Shown here in pieces: positions 11,583 through 23,850 of a stretch of DNA of 64,000 nucleotides (the first letter of the stretch is position 1; every line of letters starts with the position of its first letter). This stretch comes from Phoronis australis (taxonomy: Eukaryota; Phoronida; Phoronidae), in the NCBI GenBank assembly GCA_002633005.1, contig NMRA01000090.1, positions 929,500 to 993,499 of the forward strand, read 5' to 3'. The notes beneath the pieces were generated by a model, which was not told the DNA's origin, made no database searches, and saw only the letters and a list, made by a program, of their open reading frames with translations. The position numbers were made by a program, and so were the translations under genes.

Positions 11583-13183
11583 CTGTTAACAAGAGTCAGC
11601 CTTGATACCAAAAAAAAAAACAGCATTGTGTTGGATTACTTTTGTCTGGTGCTGTATCTCATTCCCTCAACTTTGAGTTATTAGATTCTACTACATCAGT
11701 TAGTAATTCTAGCATTTGGTGGTCAATTTCTTAAAATTTGTATTTATTTTATGAAATTAAATCAACACTGATTAGCACTTAATTTTCAAATCACCTTACT
11801 AACCCCCAGGTGTTTTAGACTTGATAAAACTCATTTTTTTTGTTATAACCACTGGATGGCTGGTAAATATTTAAATAAATTTGTTGAATTAAATCCATCT
11901 GTTTGAGAAGCCAAGTTACGTAACCTCAAGTTCAATGTTATGTGCCTTCAACCCTGGTGTTACAACAGTGAGGGACCTTAGATATACCGGTAGGTGGTGC
12001 TTCTGAAAATTGTGTTACAGTAAAGCAAATTTGACAATTTATTTCTTGTTGAAAAAAGTAAAGTTAAAGAGAGAGGTATCAGATAATTTTTAGTTTTTTT
12101 TCAGTTTTTCTTCTGTTGGGCTTGGTTGTGTCAAACTTTTAAATGCATGCATTGGTTAACTTTGATTGGCCCATGATGTCAGTGCATGAGTTATGCAACA
12201 GATGTCGGACTCAGCGATGAGTGTTGCCAATGATTTCCAGTCTGTAACTTCTTTTGTAGGTAGCAGAGGCCCAATCTCTCAACTGGAACTAACAAAATAA
12301 CTTTCATTGTCATTTTCTGTTCCACTTCAGTTCTTTTTGTAAGGGGCTTACTATTCTGTGCTCTGGAAATGCATGTATTTGTAATTCATGCAGATCACTT
12401 CCTATTCCATGGTCGCACTTAATGACCTTTTCAGGCTACAGAAATGAGTCAGCATTTAGAGTTATGACTCAAACTTCTAGATACGTGTAGGTGGGTAGTG
12501 CTGCTGTCTGTTAGAGAGTGAATTAAGACAAGACATCCACACACCTGACTTATGGGCAAGCACACCATCAAAATGCTTTAAACAAGTAGAGCAGGAAATT
12601 GAAAAAAGTGGAATTTGACCTCTAGTAGATAAAGCCTTTGTTTCTATTCAATATTGCCATAAGTTCGTATAAGGATATTCAATGAAAACAACGAATATGT
12701 ACTAAACAGGCCTAGTATATTGAGTACAATTGCCATGCATGTACTGCACTGGTATCTGAGACTCCTGACAACTGTGCTATTCAAGGCTTGGAATTTTCCT
12801 CCAAGAGGATTTCCTCTTCTTAGGTTTTGATTTCCTCAATTTGATTTCCAGTTTCCTCTTTTTGAGTTTCTTTTTACATTATTTAGACTTTATTGATGCA
12901 AAACGTTTATTTCAATTAAATTTTACAACACAAAAATATTTGTTGTGACACAAGCCTCTTTATTTGTGGAACGACACATCACCTGGAAATTTTCCTCTTT
13001 GTCATTGGTCATTCCAATGAAGCAAGACAAGGTAACCCTGTGTGTGGAGATTTATTCACTTGTGCTAATGTACCTGGCTTGTGAGCGACTGGCGGTCGTC
13101 CTATTACAGTGAATGACTGAGCTGGGTGTGAGCTGAGTGTGGTTGACATGCTGATGGCTGCACTGAAATTCGATTACATATTT
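11583..13183. other. Intergenic, nothing recognised
   Basis: AT-rich non-coding sequence with short homopolymer runs (poly-A at about 11611-11620). No open frame, RNA or repeat that I can support. Confidence 0.7.
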
Positions 13184-13530
13184 ACTCTGCGTGTGTAAGT
13201 GCAGAGTACTGTTGTTCCTGTTTTTTCTTCAATTTTATTCTTCTTATTACTCTGCGCGTGTAAGCGCAGAGTACTGTTGTTCCTGGGTTTTCTTCAATTT
13301 TATTCTTATTACTCTGCGCGTGTTAGCGCAGAGTACTGTTGTTCCTGGGTTTTCTTCAGTTTTATCCTTATTCTTCTTATTACTCTGTGTGTGTAAGCGC
13401 AGAGTACTGTTGTTCCTGGGTTTTCTTCAATTTTATTCTTATTCTTCTTATTACTCTGCACTTACACGCGCAGATTACTGTTGTTCCTGGGTTTTCTTCA
13501 ATTTTATTCTTCTTATTCTTCTTCCGACCA
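13184..13530. repeat. Tandem array of stem-loop units (62-71 bp, 5 units)
   Basis: Units start at 13184, 13249, 13311, 13382 and 13453. Each begins with a stem-loop such as ACTCTGCGCGTGTAAGCGCA followed by GAGT (arms ACTCTGCG/CGCAGAGT, loop about six bases) and continues TACTGTTGTTCCTGGGTTTT, then a T/C-rich tail. In unit 5 the stem-loop is present in reverse-complement orientation while the flanking sequence is not. Three overlapping open frames here are a by-product of the array. Confidence 0.92.
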
Positions 13531-15184
13531 ACTTTCAGGCTTAATAACTCCAAATTGGGTGCATGTACGGTCTTTAAATTCAGCATATGAGTTTTGACAG
13601 TATATAAATTTTGATTGGTTATATAATCATATTCCATATTGCACCGGAAGAGGTCGTTTGGTGCAAAGGTCATATAATTTTCAAAATGCTATTTCTCCTT
13701 CAGTTTTAAAGCTATCTTTTTCAAATTCGGAGCACAGGTAAAAGTCAACATGACAATTTAAAAAATTATTTTTCTAAGTAATCGGGTCATCCAATCAGGT
13801 GAAATAGGTCAAAGGTCATTAGGTGCAAACTAAAATTTTGAGCTAGACACTTCAAATTGACAGGTCTGATTGCCACAGGTAAATCAAATCGGAATCAAAA
13901 GTTTCAGGTCATTTAGTGCAAACACTGGGTCATTAGGTGCATTTTTCTTCTGAAAATTTGACCTTTTCAATCAGAAAGTATTCTGATGTGTCAACCGTTA
14001 GACAACTGTGATTCTCATCTTTAAACACATTTTTCATGGGCTTTGCAATAATTCTAAAGATGCCTAAAATGGCACTGATGTGAGTGGTTGACGAGAGAAC
14101 GAATTGTGAGCATGGTTTCCACTACTGCGCGCCCATATCGCTTGTGGTAGCAGACCAGTCCACCGTCACGTATTAATTGAAAATGTTCGATAAAATTTAT
14201 AATCGGTCTCACGTGTGAATTTTTATTTCATGTCAGAGGAATGATTTGAAAAAATCCACCCTTACAATCCTCAACGAAGACAGCTATTGCAACAATGTCC
14301 AACACGTATCGTAATGGGAAATGCTCCACAAAACTGTGCACACATGTTAATTTGTTCAGAAAAGTACAATTTGCTCAAGCAGGTTCCGGGCTATCCGATC
14401 CATAGACCACTGCTTCACACATAGTTTTGCCAACCAACATGTTAAGTGTCACTCTCGTATTGTTTTTAAAAAATTCTTCCTTGGTTACTGCTCAAACTGT
14501 CACAGCTTTAAGATTGAGCCATTTAGTGACGACGCTGGTGGGCCCAAACTGTCACAATAAAAATGAGTAAATTTAATCTACGCTCAACAGTAATAACAGT
14601 TGGCAATTTGAAAACTACATGTACATGAACAAGAGGTAAACATCGATTTTTCGTTTTGCACTCCTGAAAATCTATGCGATCAGGATGGCATTTGTAAAAA
14701 TGTTTTATTTTACTGTGAAATATCAGCAGAGTATGCTCCAAATTGTGGAGCCAAAACTCTAATTGTGAGGTTAGGCGCATGCGCCTTTAGGTGGGGGATC
14801 TGAGTATAAAAATCTCGCGAAAAGCGCATTATTTCGGATAATAGGATCGGGACATGCACTTATTTCGGGGAGAAGCTTACGATAACCTCTTGTTTAAAGT
14901 ATACAGTTGCTCCCATTGAAATTTCCTCCGGGTGTTTGACACGGACGCTATGTACATGTAGATTTAATTTATTTTAAACGTATTTTGCGGTTTGAATACA
15001 TCCCTTACGGCTTTATTTCATTCCCTAAATTATCCAAGATAGAAGTAAACAAACTCAATCAATAAGAGCGAAGACTGACATGTTATCTACTGTAAAATAA
15101 CCAGGACTAAGCGTCTAAATGCGCTTTAAATTGATTGACATTTCGCTCCTCCCTTCCAACATGTATTTTACTAATGCATTTTCA
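13531..15184. other. Intergenic; recurrent GGTCATT-GGTGCAAA phrases
   Basis: Between about 13650 and 13945 the phrase GGTCATTAGGTGCA, or close variants, recurs four times at irregular spacing, probably part of an old repeat that includes the stem-loop array next to it. At 14774-14787 lies the palindrome AGGCGCATGCGCCT. No coding signal. Confidence 0.5.
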
Positions 15185-15455
15185 TGCGGGCATCCAGCCT
15201 AAAAATAGGGGTGCTCCAATTTTTGAGAATATACATGTAGACCTTTTACTAAAAAGCGCTTTACGTTCATAGCTATGAATTGTGCATTCGCCGAATTTTG
15301 GTAGTTTCTACGTTTTTAAGGACTTTTGTCTCGTTTTCCTACTTTTTTGGATTTTTGCTTCTATGAGGCGGACCATTTTGCTCACTTCGCCAAAAGGGGG
15401 GAGGGGGGTCGTTCGAGCCCCCGAGACCCCCCCCGGGTGCGCGAATGATTTTAAT
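15185..15455. mobile_element. MITE family B (GC-rich ends), copy 1
   Basis: About 270 bp. Left end CATGCGGGCATCCAGCCT then AAAATAGGGG; right end, read on the other strand, GCGCACCCGGGGG then TCTCGGGGGCTCGAA. The interior (CCGAATTTTGGTAGTTTC, AAGGACTTTTGTCTCGTTTT) matches the copy at 19336-19600 in inverted orientation. Open frames across it are chance. Confidence 0.7.
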
Positions 15456-16888
15456 GTTCTACGGTCGCGTTCATACGTTATTTGATCAACTACATGTATA
15501 AAAGTCACGTTCAAAGAAATATGAGAATCACACAACTTCTACCGGTGACGTTATAGTTTATGCTAGCTTTGTAATTTTGTTGTAATTATATTTTTCTTAG
15601 CAGTAAATTTAAAGTTGTTGAGAGTAAACTTTCTTCAACTTAGAATACATAATGGCGTAACAGCGAATAGTACATACTTTAGCAAAATTTTCAACAAAAA
15701 TAAACAAAAACCTCATCATTTGCACAGTTTATATTGTACAGCTATCATCAATAAATACATGATGGAATTTTGATCATTTTAATAATTTGTGCCTGCACAA
15801 AGCGCATGTAGGCACTGTAATTCGGGAAATTGGCTTGGCTTCACAAATAGGCGTATGGTTTTAAATAATTCGTGTAATTGTATCGCACTTTCTCCCTTTC
15901 CGTGGAGCTAACGTGTAATCAAACGGTAAGCAAAACTTTTTCAAACCGATGTTCATTGATAAAGCAATATAAAAACGTTCTGTTTGTTGTTGTCATATGC
16001 TTTTTAGCTGGGGACTACCGGTAAGTGTAGTATTACAATACCACCGTTAGAGGTTCTCAATGAAACATAACTTTGCGCTCTTTAGCTTAACTGTTTTAGC
16101 TACTCGAGGATGTCGTAATTACCTAGATCGCGGTAATGCTTTACCCAATAATTTCCTGAGAAAACAACTGTCTTTAATTACCACACGTTCACGCTGAAAT
16201 GAGCACCGCGACAAGAAGCAAATTAAGTCCGCGGTTCCCTACGGGGCCATTTCACGGTTGAGCAGACTGTTTGTATCGCCGTCTTCAGGCAGTAATTTGT
16301 ATTATTTCAAGCGTGCTTTATAGCATAATTAGTTAGTTTACAGTCCTTCCAGTGATGTTCGTTACGTATTATTTTATCCAATGCCGAGGTGCGCACGGAT
16401 TATTGGTTTTTACATCGATCTCCGAACTACATGTATGTCTTCATAAACTACACGAGGTACAGCGTAATGCGCGAGCCGACTCGTTGCGCATTTGCCTCCT
16501 GGGGGACTCGCTCATAGCAGAAGTCCGTAAGGACGTGCCTCGGGTGGTATTCCGATCTCTCAAATGACGTCTCGGTTGGAAATTTGCCATTCTGGTACCG
16601 TCTGGGTTGGATGGTTTATAGTTTCAGTGCTGCGCCAGAGGGCGTGCATGGTACTTAAATACTTGGGCACTTGACTGATCGTCTGGTTAGCAATTTCCCT
16701 AATTGCCCAGATGTTTCCATTACTGTGGATGTGATTAATCGCTCGCCATTTACTATCGCATCATCTTTCTTAGAGTCCCGTCAGAGTTGCTCCACATATA
16801 ACCAGACGTCCACGTGGCAGTCCAGACGGCGAGAGACACATGACCGGACACCAAAAGCATTGTAAATGACCAGGCGTGCGTTCAGTAG
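15456..16888. other. Intergenic, nothing recognised
   Basis: Contains several TACATGTA palindromes (for example near 15491 and 16430) and short open frames without recognisable domains. Confidence 0.65.
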
Positions 16889-17009
16889 ACGCTAGGACCT
16901 ACGCTGGGACATAGCTAAACGCTAGTCAAAGTCACGTGCTCTCATTTAAAATGCACGGCAATATCTCACGTAATCTCGCGAAGTCTTGTTTTTTAGGAGG
17001 TCCTAGCGT
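16889..17009 (+). mobile_element. MITE family A, copy 2 (best preserved)
   Basis: 121 bp bounded by a perfect 12-base inverted repeat: ACGCTAGGACCT at 16889-16900 and AGGTCCTAGCGT at 16998-17009; with one inserted base the match extends outward through CAGTA. Core: TCACGTGCTCTCATTTAAAA and ATCTCACGTAATCTCGCGAA. No open frame. Clear target duplication not found. Confidence 0.8.
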
Positions 17010-17185
17010 TACTGCAGTTCTGCTTTTGATAGCTTCTTTTGCTTCCTTTTGCCGAACTATTTTTAGTGGAGTCACGAAATGTCCTCGATTTCAAGTCAAC
17101 ATGTTGTTTGGCAGTTGTGCATGAGCCGACTATAGTAGCGGACGAGACAGTCTCGCCACCTGGTGGCCGTGCTTCGCCTGTAATG
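17010..17185 (+). repeat. Dispersed repeat D, copy 1
   Basis: Shares a collinear series of blocks with 23030-23205: TCACGAAATGTC, TTTGGCAGTT, GGACGAGAC and TCTCGCCACC. It abuts MITE copy 2. It includes CCACCTGGTGG, discussed as a CTCF-like site. Confidence 0.65.
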
Positions 17186-19335
17186 CACGAACGGATATCT
17201 CGTGAAGACTTGCATGATATTACGATTTCGTCAGCGTGTTGATGTATTGCCTAGGGAACTGGCACTTCAGCGATTTTGAACACCATTTTATGTGGCGACA
17301 CCCAGTCTACTCATCATAATATTTGATAGCGTCGTACGTGTTTCCGTATCGCCAGAAATTGATGTTACAAGTGTACTATTATAAAAATTGTTGATTGAAG
17401 TGAGGAGGCCATCCGTTCTGGTTAGGTCCATCCGCCTAGAATTGTTGCGCTTATGTCAGACGGGTACGCCCCTACAAGCGAAAAATTTGAGTAAAACCAT
17501 GCTTAAAATAATGTTCCTGACATTAACGCAATTCGTATGTTTTCTCGATATATTCTCAGCAAGTTAGCACGTGGAATGTAGTGAAGAATGTTGCGAGTGA
17601 TACAGGTTCACATACTACGTCTAGACATAGATTATTGTAAGCAAATGCATTTGATTTGAAACTTAATTTTAAACACATGGTTTGTTTTTCAAATGAAAAT
17701 TCATTTCTTTCCGAATAACATTATACGATGCTTAGGTATGGTTTAATGGTGATGTACCAAATTTGTTCATCCCTCACAAATACGAAAATAACCAATTTTG
17801 TAACAGCTAGTGGCTAAACTAGACTGTGTCCAGTTGACCCTAATAGGTTACGCATGCTTCCAAACAAAATTCGCAAGTAAGCATGGCGGAATATTTTATC
17901 CAGGTTCTAAGCTAGGAAGTGGACTTTCAAAAGAAAGTCTCTCAAAATGTTCATCACGGCAAGTTTATGGGCTTTTGTCAAAAACAATGCGAGTGCCAGT
18001 ATCCACAACAAGGTGTACGCGCGTATAGTTTTATGTCTTGTACGAAAGACGCACATCCTCGCCTGTGTGCATGCGAAAGACTCACGACAGAGTAAACAAT
18101 TTTCTCTGAAAAACGCCGTACATGTACGTGTGTTCAACGTAAATGACCAAGCCAATACAAAAGTGTTCTGCTGCGGAATTTTGACAAGATGCATCAAAAT
18201 TATGTTGGTCACATCTGAAGCTGTTGATCATATTGTGTTGCTGAAACTTTACATTCTCTTTGCGGTCAGTATTTTGCACTCGTCATGCGGGATTTTAATC
18301 GATGGCATAAAAGTAACCTGTCAGACAAATCGCTTAAAACTAATATAGCACCCCCAATGATTGATCTCTTCTACGTATATGTCAAGTCAATTATGATATG
18401 CTCAAACGGTCAAAAGAAATTCCTCGTCTTGGGTCCAGCCCTTTTACTGACGAACCAGTTCGACATCTTACTAAAGGTCAGTTTATTATGCGTTATCCTT
18501 CGGATGTGACTGGAACAAGCTTTCACTGACTTAGCGTGATTGAGCGAGCATTGCATTAATCAGATTTTCAATTAAAGACATAGGCCTAGTATCTGTGTCA
18601 GTCGTGTCGAGCTTGACAGACTTGTAGGAGGTTGTCAGGCCAAAATACAACAAGAAGGGGTAATAAACTTTAAACGGATTGCACGAGCAAATATGTGTTA
18701 CGTTGTCATCGTTCTCGGGTGACGACACTTCACTTAAGGGTCTTCTAGTTACAGGTCTACCATTTAAATGAGACAGTATGCGCTCCAAAATCCGTTGTAA
18801 AATGCACAGTGAACAAAGAATATGTCATTCTTAGTCAACAATTGCTAACAATGAGAGGGCTGTTTGTTAGAAAATAAATTTGTTCGCTAGAAACGCTAGA
18901 GCGGCTGTGGAAAGAAGCACAACAGCAGTCCTAAAACGAAACGTTTCTTGTTCACGCGCCGGAGCCGACGTAATCGGCACAATGGCTCACTGCTGCAGAA
19001 TGATGACACTGTAACCAAATCACAAGTAACATGCTCCTTGGGTCTTGGTATAATATACGGGACAAAGAAAAAGAACAGAAACGTGTTGCAGTTGTGAATG
19101 TTTTATGGTGCTCATGAGCTCACCTTCTACCAAATTAGATTGACTTTTGATTTATGTCACTTGGCGTTACTGGTACAACTTGTCTCTTAATCAGAGTCAA
19201 TTTTAAAAGAATTTGTGAGGCTTGGAGGAATTAGCAGTCATTATACTGCTAAACGCGACAGGTCTCGAAATATAACGAGCTGTCAAGTCTTCCAATTTAA
19301 GCAAAAACAGTTTGATATCAGTTTTGTAACGGTAA
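17186..19335. other. Intergenic, nothing recognised
   Basis: A 133-codon open frame (17947-18348, +) overlaps a 101-codon frame on the other strand; neither shows a domain or splice context. Treated as non-coding. Confidence 0.6.
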
Positions 19336-19600
19336 ATCATGCGCTCACCCAAGGGGGCTCGGGGGGCTCGAACGGGTCCCCCATTTTGTGAAGTGGAAAA
19401 AGGCTCGCCTCAGAGAAACAAAAACTCCGAAAAAAGTAAAAACGAAACAAAAGTCCACTTAAAAGGCAGAAACTGCCAAAATTCGGGGAATGCACAATTC
19501 TTAGCTCTTGACGCACCCCGTGAATCTTAGTAAAAGGTGCACGTTCTCAAAAATTCAAAGCCCCATTTTTAGGCTGGTCGCGCGGATGTAAACTGTAACA
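19336..19600. mobile_element. MITE family B, copy 2 (inverted relative to copy 1)
   Basis: Left end CATGCGCTCACCCAAGGGGG; interior CCAAAATTCGG and GCACAATTCTTAGCTCTTGA; right end, on the other strand, CGCGCGACCAGCCT then AAAATGGGG. It mirrors 15185-15455. Confidence 0.7.
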
Positions 19601-20320
19601 ATTAGAAGTGACTTTATTGCAAATATAAGTGAACTTCATAACATATTTTATGACTAAACATATTAAACAACCACAGAGTACAAGTAATTTGACACTGGGA
19701 ATTATTTCCACAAATATTTTCTTCTTAAAAATTAATAACGCTTGCGTCGACCATAAATTATAGACAACGGATTCGCAACTCCGACACTTTCTTCCGAAAT
19801 ATCCGAGAAGAGGTGCCACCCTCCTAAATTACCGATTTCAGTTTCCGGTTAGTGTATTGTGATGGGAAATTCTCGTATTTATTTTACTGTCTTGTACAAC
19901 GAAAAAAATCAATAGCGACATTGAAACGCTGTTCTATGTCTTCCAACAGTAGAACTGTTGGTATCGTGAGTACTCTTGGCAATGCTACAGGTCATGTAAT
20001 TGCAAAATTCAAACTTCAGTGCTGAGGAAACTTAGTCCTTTTACATTTCGCCTGTGTGGCCGAACACCTTACCACAGCCGACCATGATTAGCCGGAAGTA
20101 AAACTTGCTAATTTTGCCAGGTGTCGCTAGTGAAAAGCGACGTCACAGTTTATGCGTAAGATCACAGATTTCATCCATTGAAAATAAACGGAGTTGGCAG
20201 TACATGTCTATGTGTCGGCACACAAAAGTTACAGTATCAAGCTATTCATTAAAAGGTCGTTCTCGTTTTTTAAGACCGAAAAGCACACTGTGAGATTTTT
20301 GTTTGACTGGATAGATTTTT

Positions 20321-20412
20321 TGAAGTTATTAGCATTGAGCTAGAAAACAGCAAGATTTTTTATCAGTGATTTCATTACAAATCGCTAATTCTCGCTCGGG
20401 TGTCTGCCATAT
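20321..20412 (+). mobile_element. SINE-like family C, partial copy
   Basis: Starts GAAGTTATTAGCATTGAGC, as in the copy at 44051, and reaches ACAAATCGCTAATTCTCGCT and GTCTGCCAT. The tRNA-like part is missing; the array that follows may have disrupted it. Confidence 0.55.
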
Positions 20413-20466
20413 CATTATTACCAGTTAAAGGGACATAACCGGTTTTACAACCCAAAAACGCCTAAT

Positions 20467-20745
20467 ACTAATAATAATAATAATAACAGTAATGATGATA
20501 ATAATAACAACTGTTATAATAATAACAATAATAATAACAATAACAACTGTTATAGTATTAATAAAAATAATAACAATACTAGTAATAACAATAGTAATAA
20601 TAACAATTATTATTATTACTATTGTTATTATTATTACTATTGTTATTATTATTACTATTGTTATTATTATTATTACTATTATTATTGCTATTATTATTTT
20701 TATTATTATTATAACAATGGTTACTATTATTATTATCACTATTAT
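20467..20745. repeat. AAT/AAC then ATT/GTT microsatellite forming a palindrome
   Basis: The first half is built of AAT and AAC triplets, the second of ATT and GTT triplets, so the halves are complementary. The centre, 20587-20626, has 17-base perfect arms (AACAATAGTAATAATAA and complement) around six bases. Long open frames on both strands (poly-Ile) are artefacts. Confidence 0.95.
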
Positions 20746-20750
20746 TAAAA

Positions 20751-20965
20751 TGTGTTGTGCGTTTGTGATTTCGTTACAAATCGCCAATTCTTGCTGTTGT
20801 TTGGCTGACATTCGCTGAGGCCGGTGACCTTCGGGTCAAAAGAAGAGGAATTTTGGCTCAGCAAGGAGAGCCTCGGTTGTGCTGCGTAAGACGCTGGAAT
20901 TGCATGTTCGATTCCACGTTCTCGCTGATCTAAACAAAACCTTTTTCTCACCGATAATGTCAGTC
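20751..20965 (+). mobile_element. SINE-like family C, copy with tRNA-like B box
   Basis: Head ACAAATCGCCAATTCTTGCT, then ACATTCGCTGAGGCCGGTGA, a tRNA-like stretch with B-box-like TGTTCGATTCC, and a tail ACAAAACCTTTTTCTCAC. Matches 26256-26445 (-), 26640-26880 (+) and 44051-44340 (+). Confidence 0.65.
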
Positions 20966-20989
20966 TTTATACAGATGAATACGCATAAA

Positions 20990-21110
20990 ATATTCTGTCA
21001 CTTTTCGAGTGGGATATATCTTCAACAGGCATTAGGCTGCGACCTGCACGGGTGATCCAGGTTCGATTCCGCACTGAAGCTAATCTCAGACACTAAGAAA
21101 AACCTAGACA
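20990..21110 (+). repeat. tRNA-like SINE fragment
   Basis: B-box-like GGTTCGATTCC at about 21060, followed by a tail with AAGAAAAACCTAGACAACGA similar to family C tails. No complete tRNA cloverleaf seen. Confidence 0.45.
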
Positions 21111-23029
21111 ACGAGTAGGCCTACACACACGCTTGTAATCAGAATTAAAGGTCGTCGAATATAGTATCCAATAAAACACGTATTCATTAGAAAAACCAAT
21201 GTCGGTCATGTTAATGCGTGAAATTACTCTCAAAATAGTTCAACTATCATAACTGCAATACTGTTATATTGATCAAGTACAGGGGAAGGTTTACAATACA
21301 AGCAGTCATAGCATGTTCACAGGCGGGTTTGTACATAAATTGTTTCAGCTATATTAAACAAGAGACAACAATCATTATGCTAATCTAACGCTAACATTAT
21401 TGGCACAAAAGTGGACGAGAAAGCAGGTACTGTTCACGCCAGAGTATCCACCGAATTCCTTGGAAGGGTTGATGTTGCTGTCACAGATTAAAGTGAGCTA
21501 GTAGCTATTCATGGTCTTGGTCGAATGTGTATTGACTGAGATGATTGCCTGTTTAGCGTACTACTTTAAAAGTCAAAAAACAAACAGTAGTTAAGGCAAA
21601 CGACCAGTACGGCTGTTTTTAAAATTGAAAAGTGAATATTAACCGTCTTCGAATTTTTAAAATCGATGCATTATAACAGAAATTAGCCTGTGGGATTTCT
21701 TCAGTAGCTCGGCTAAGCCGCGCGCCTTAATTTGTGAATCGATTAGGACAGGTTAGTCACAGTCTGTTTTAAGGTTGCTTAGGCGTTCGAGTAAAAAAAC
21801 CCCAAATATTAGCGTACTGAAACTGAGCTTAAGCTGAACTCAAGTGGCATATTTTTTACTTTTTCAATATTTGAAAAGGTTACCCGTAATAAATAGCACC
21901 TCATTCCACGAAGAGTACTTGCTAATTTACTCACCTATCGTTACCTTTCAAGCAGCGCACTAAGTAACTTACAAGTATTTACATGACATTCCTAAAATCC
22001 TGTTGCAAAATGGCAAAATTTTACGAGCTATTCCTATTGACGTTTTGGAGAACATTGAACATGTACGTGCTTAAAACTTACACTCAGTCATTTCTGAGAA
22101 ACAGCGTTCCGATTCTAGTCAAATTCCGCTCTTTTCTAAGGTTACCCATTACCTTAACCATATAGGTAATAAATTCTATTGCTTTGAAGTAAGTACGCCG
22201 ATATCATTATAATTACTATATTTGGCTTATTATTAGCGAACAACTCCGACCTCACATTTTATATGTACATGTACTCTGGTTTTCCGAATTTGTCAAGCGG
22301 AGCATAGGAGCTAAAGCTAATTACGCGATCTTGCGGTTTTTGCATTATTTTAAAAAGCGATCGATTTTTTTTTTGTTTAGACTCAAAACTGCGTTGAATC
22401 TTAACACGAAAATACCCTTTGAAACCTATTTACCGTGATGTGCTTATAAGATACGGGTGAAACGCACGATGCCTCTTGAAATAGAAACCATTCGGAAATG
22501 ACCATAAAACATAGTGGTAAGAGGATGATAAAGCCGTTACAGGCAATAAAACGCAAAGTGAAAAATATACGATAAAACATCTGTCAATATAAAAGAATAT
22601 ACAAAATCAAAGCTAACGTTTCGAGCTTCAGTGCTTTCTCTGCTGTCTATATTACCCGATCTCGTAGCCGAGAGCGAGAGCTTGAGATGATGGGTTTTAA
22701 TTTATCGCTGTATTCCTCTTCTCATTTGATTTTATACACGAACACTCTTTACATCTTCAAAGTTCTGCACTCGACTGCCTGCCGTTATGCACAACACGTT
22801 TTGAAAAGTTTATCAGCAAATGACGAGTCTCTTTGTATGACTGAAGTTATTGTTTCGCGACAGTCAAGAATTCGTACTCTCTGTCGCAGCGCCACCTATG
22901 GATAGTAGCACTTAGAAAAACAGTTACATCCGGCCAGATTTTCTCCAGGTGCAAATTTAATTCATTGTTAGCAGACGACTAAAGTGTCATATTATCTGGA
23001 AATATCGTTAATCACTGATGCAATGCCAA
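21111..23029. other. Intergenic, nothing recognised
   Basis: AT-rich, with short open frames only. TACATGTA near 22265. Confidence 0.65.
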
Positions 23030-23205
23030 GCGACTTCTCCTGGTTTGGTTTCAATGGATTCTCCGACACTTCCTTTTCTCGTAATCGGTGGCTTTGGCGA
23101 CCCATTTTTGAGCAGACTCACGAAATGTCGTCCATTTCCACGACATGTTTGGCAGTTTTAGATAAACCGAGGACGAGACGGGATCTCGCCACCTTGTTAC
23201 TACTA
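23030..23205 (+). repeat. Dispersed repeat D, copy 2
   Basis: Collinear with 17010-17185: CTCACGAAATGTCGTCCATT, TTTGGCAGTTTTAG, GAGGACGAGACGG and TCTCGCCACC. Confidence 0.65.
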
Positions 23206-23850
23206 GGGAAAATAAACGCCTTCTTTAAACTTACATGATGTACATGTAGTACCGTCAAGAACAATTCCCATATTTGAAGTGAATTGATGCGTTTTCTGAG
23301 AACATTCGAATTGCAACGACCTTTGAATCCAAATGTGCTAAAAAGTCGTCCATATGCGGAGTCACGTATCCCACTGGCAGCGAATCTCAGTGATTCGCAC
23401 GATAACACCCGATACATGATGTATCGCCACTCTTTTAAAGATTGGGTAAGCAATTAACTAATATACTACCGTGCTGTGAGCTATGACTTAACGCCATGAG
23501 TGTTTTTCAAAGAGAGTAATATGCTGAAACAGCTTGTGATCAAAGTGTTAATTTATTGTCGCCTGTTGGCCTTAAGGGAATTGCAAGATGCCGACGTCAC
23601 CAATGCACGGCCTGAGTAGATTTCATTCGTTTGATAGTTGTGCAAGGAAATAAAGACAATTTTAAAGAACAGCATTGAAAGCTGTGTAATCGGGTGTGTC
23701 CCCTAGCTACATGTATCATGAACAGAGAATACACATTCACAAAACCCAGACTAATGCGATGCGAGGTAATTCCTGATAGTGAAAAACCCTTTCCGAGACA
23801 TTGAGAACACCTCGGGAAATTCCGTAGCCTCAATTCCCCTTGAAGGTGAA

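Noticed and set aside
13191-13590. Three overlapping hydrophobic frames (FLQFYS repeats)
   Set aside because: Translation of the tandem stem-loop array.
17947-18348. 133-codon plus-strand frame
   Set aside because: Overlaps a 101-codon antisense frame; no recognisable domain.
20425-20818. Poly-Ile/Thr open frames on both strands
   Set aside because: Translation of the AAT/ATT microsatellite.
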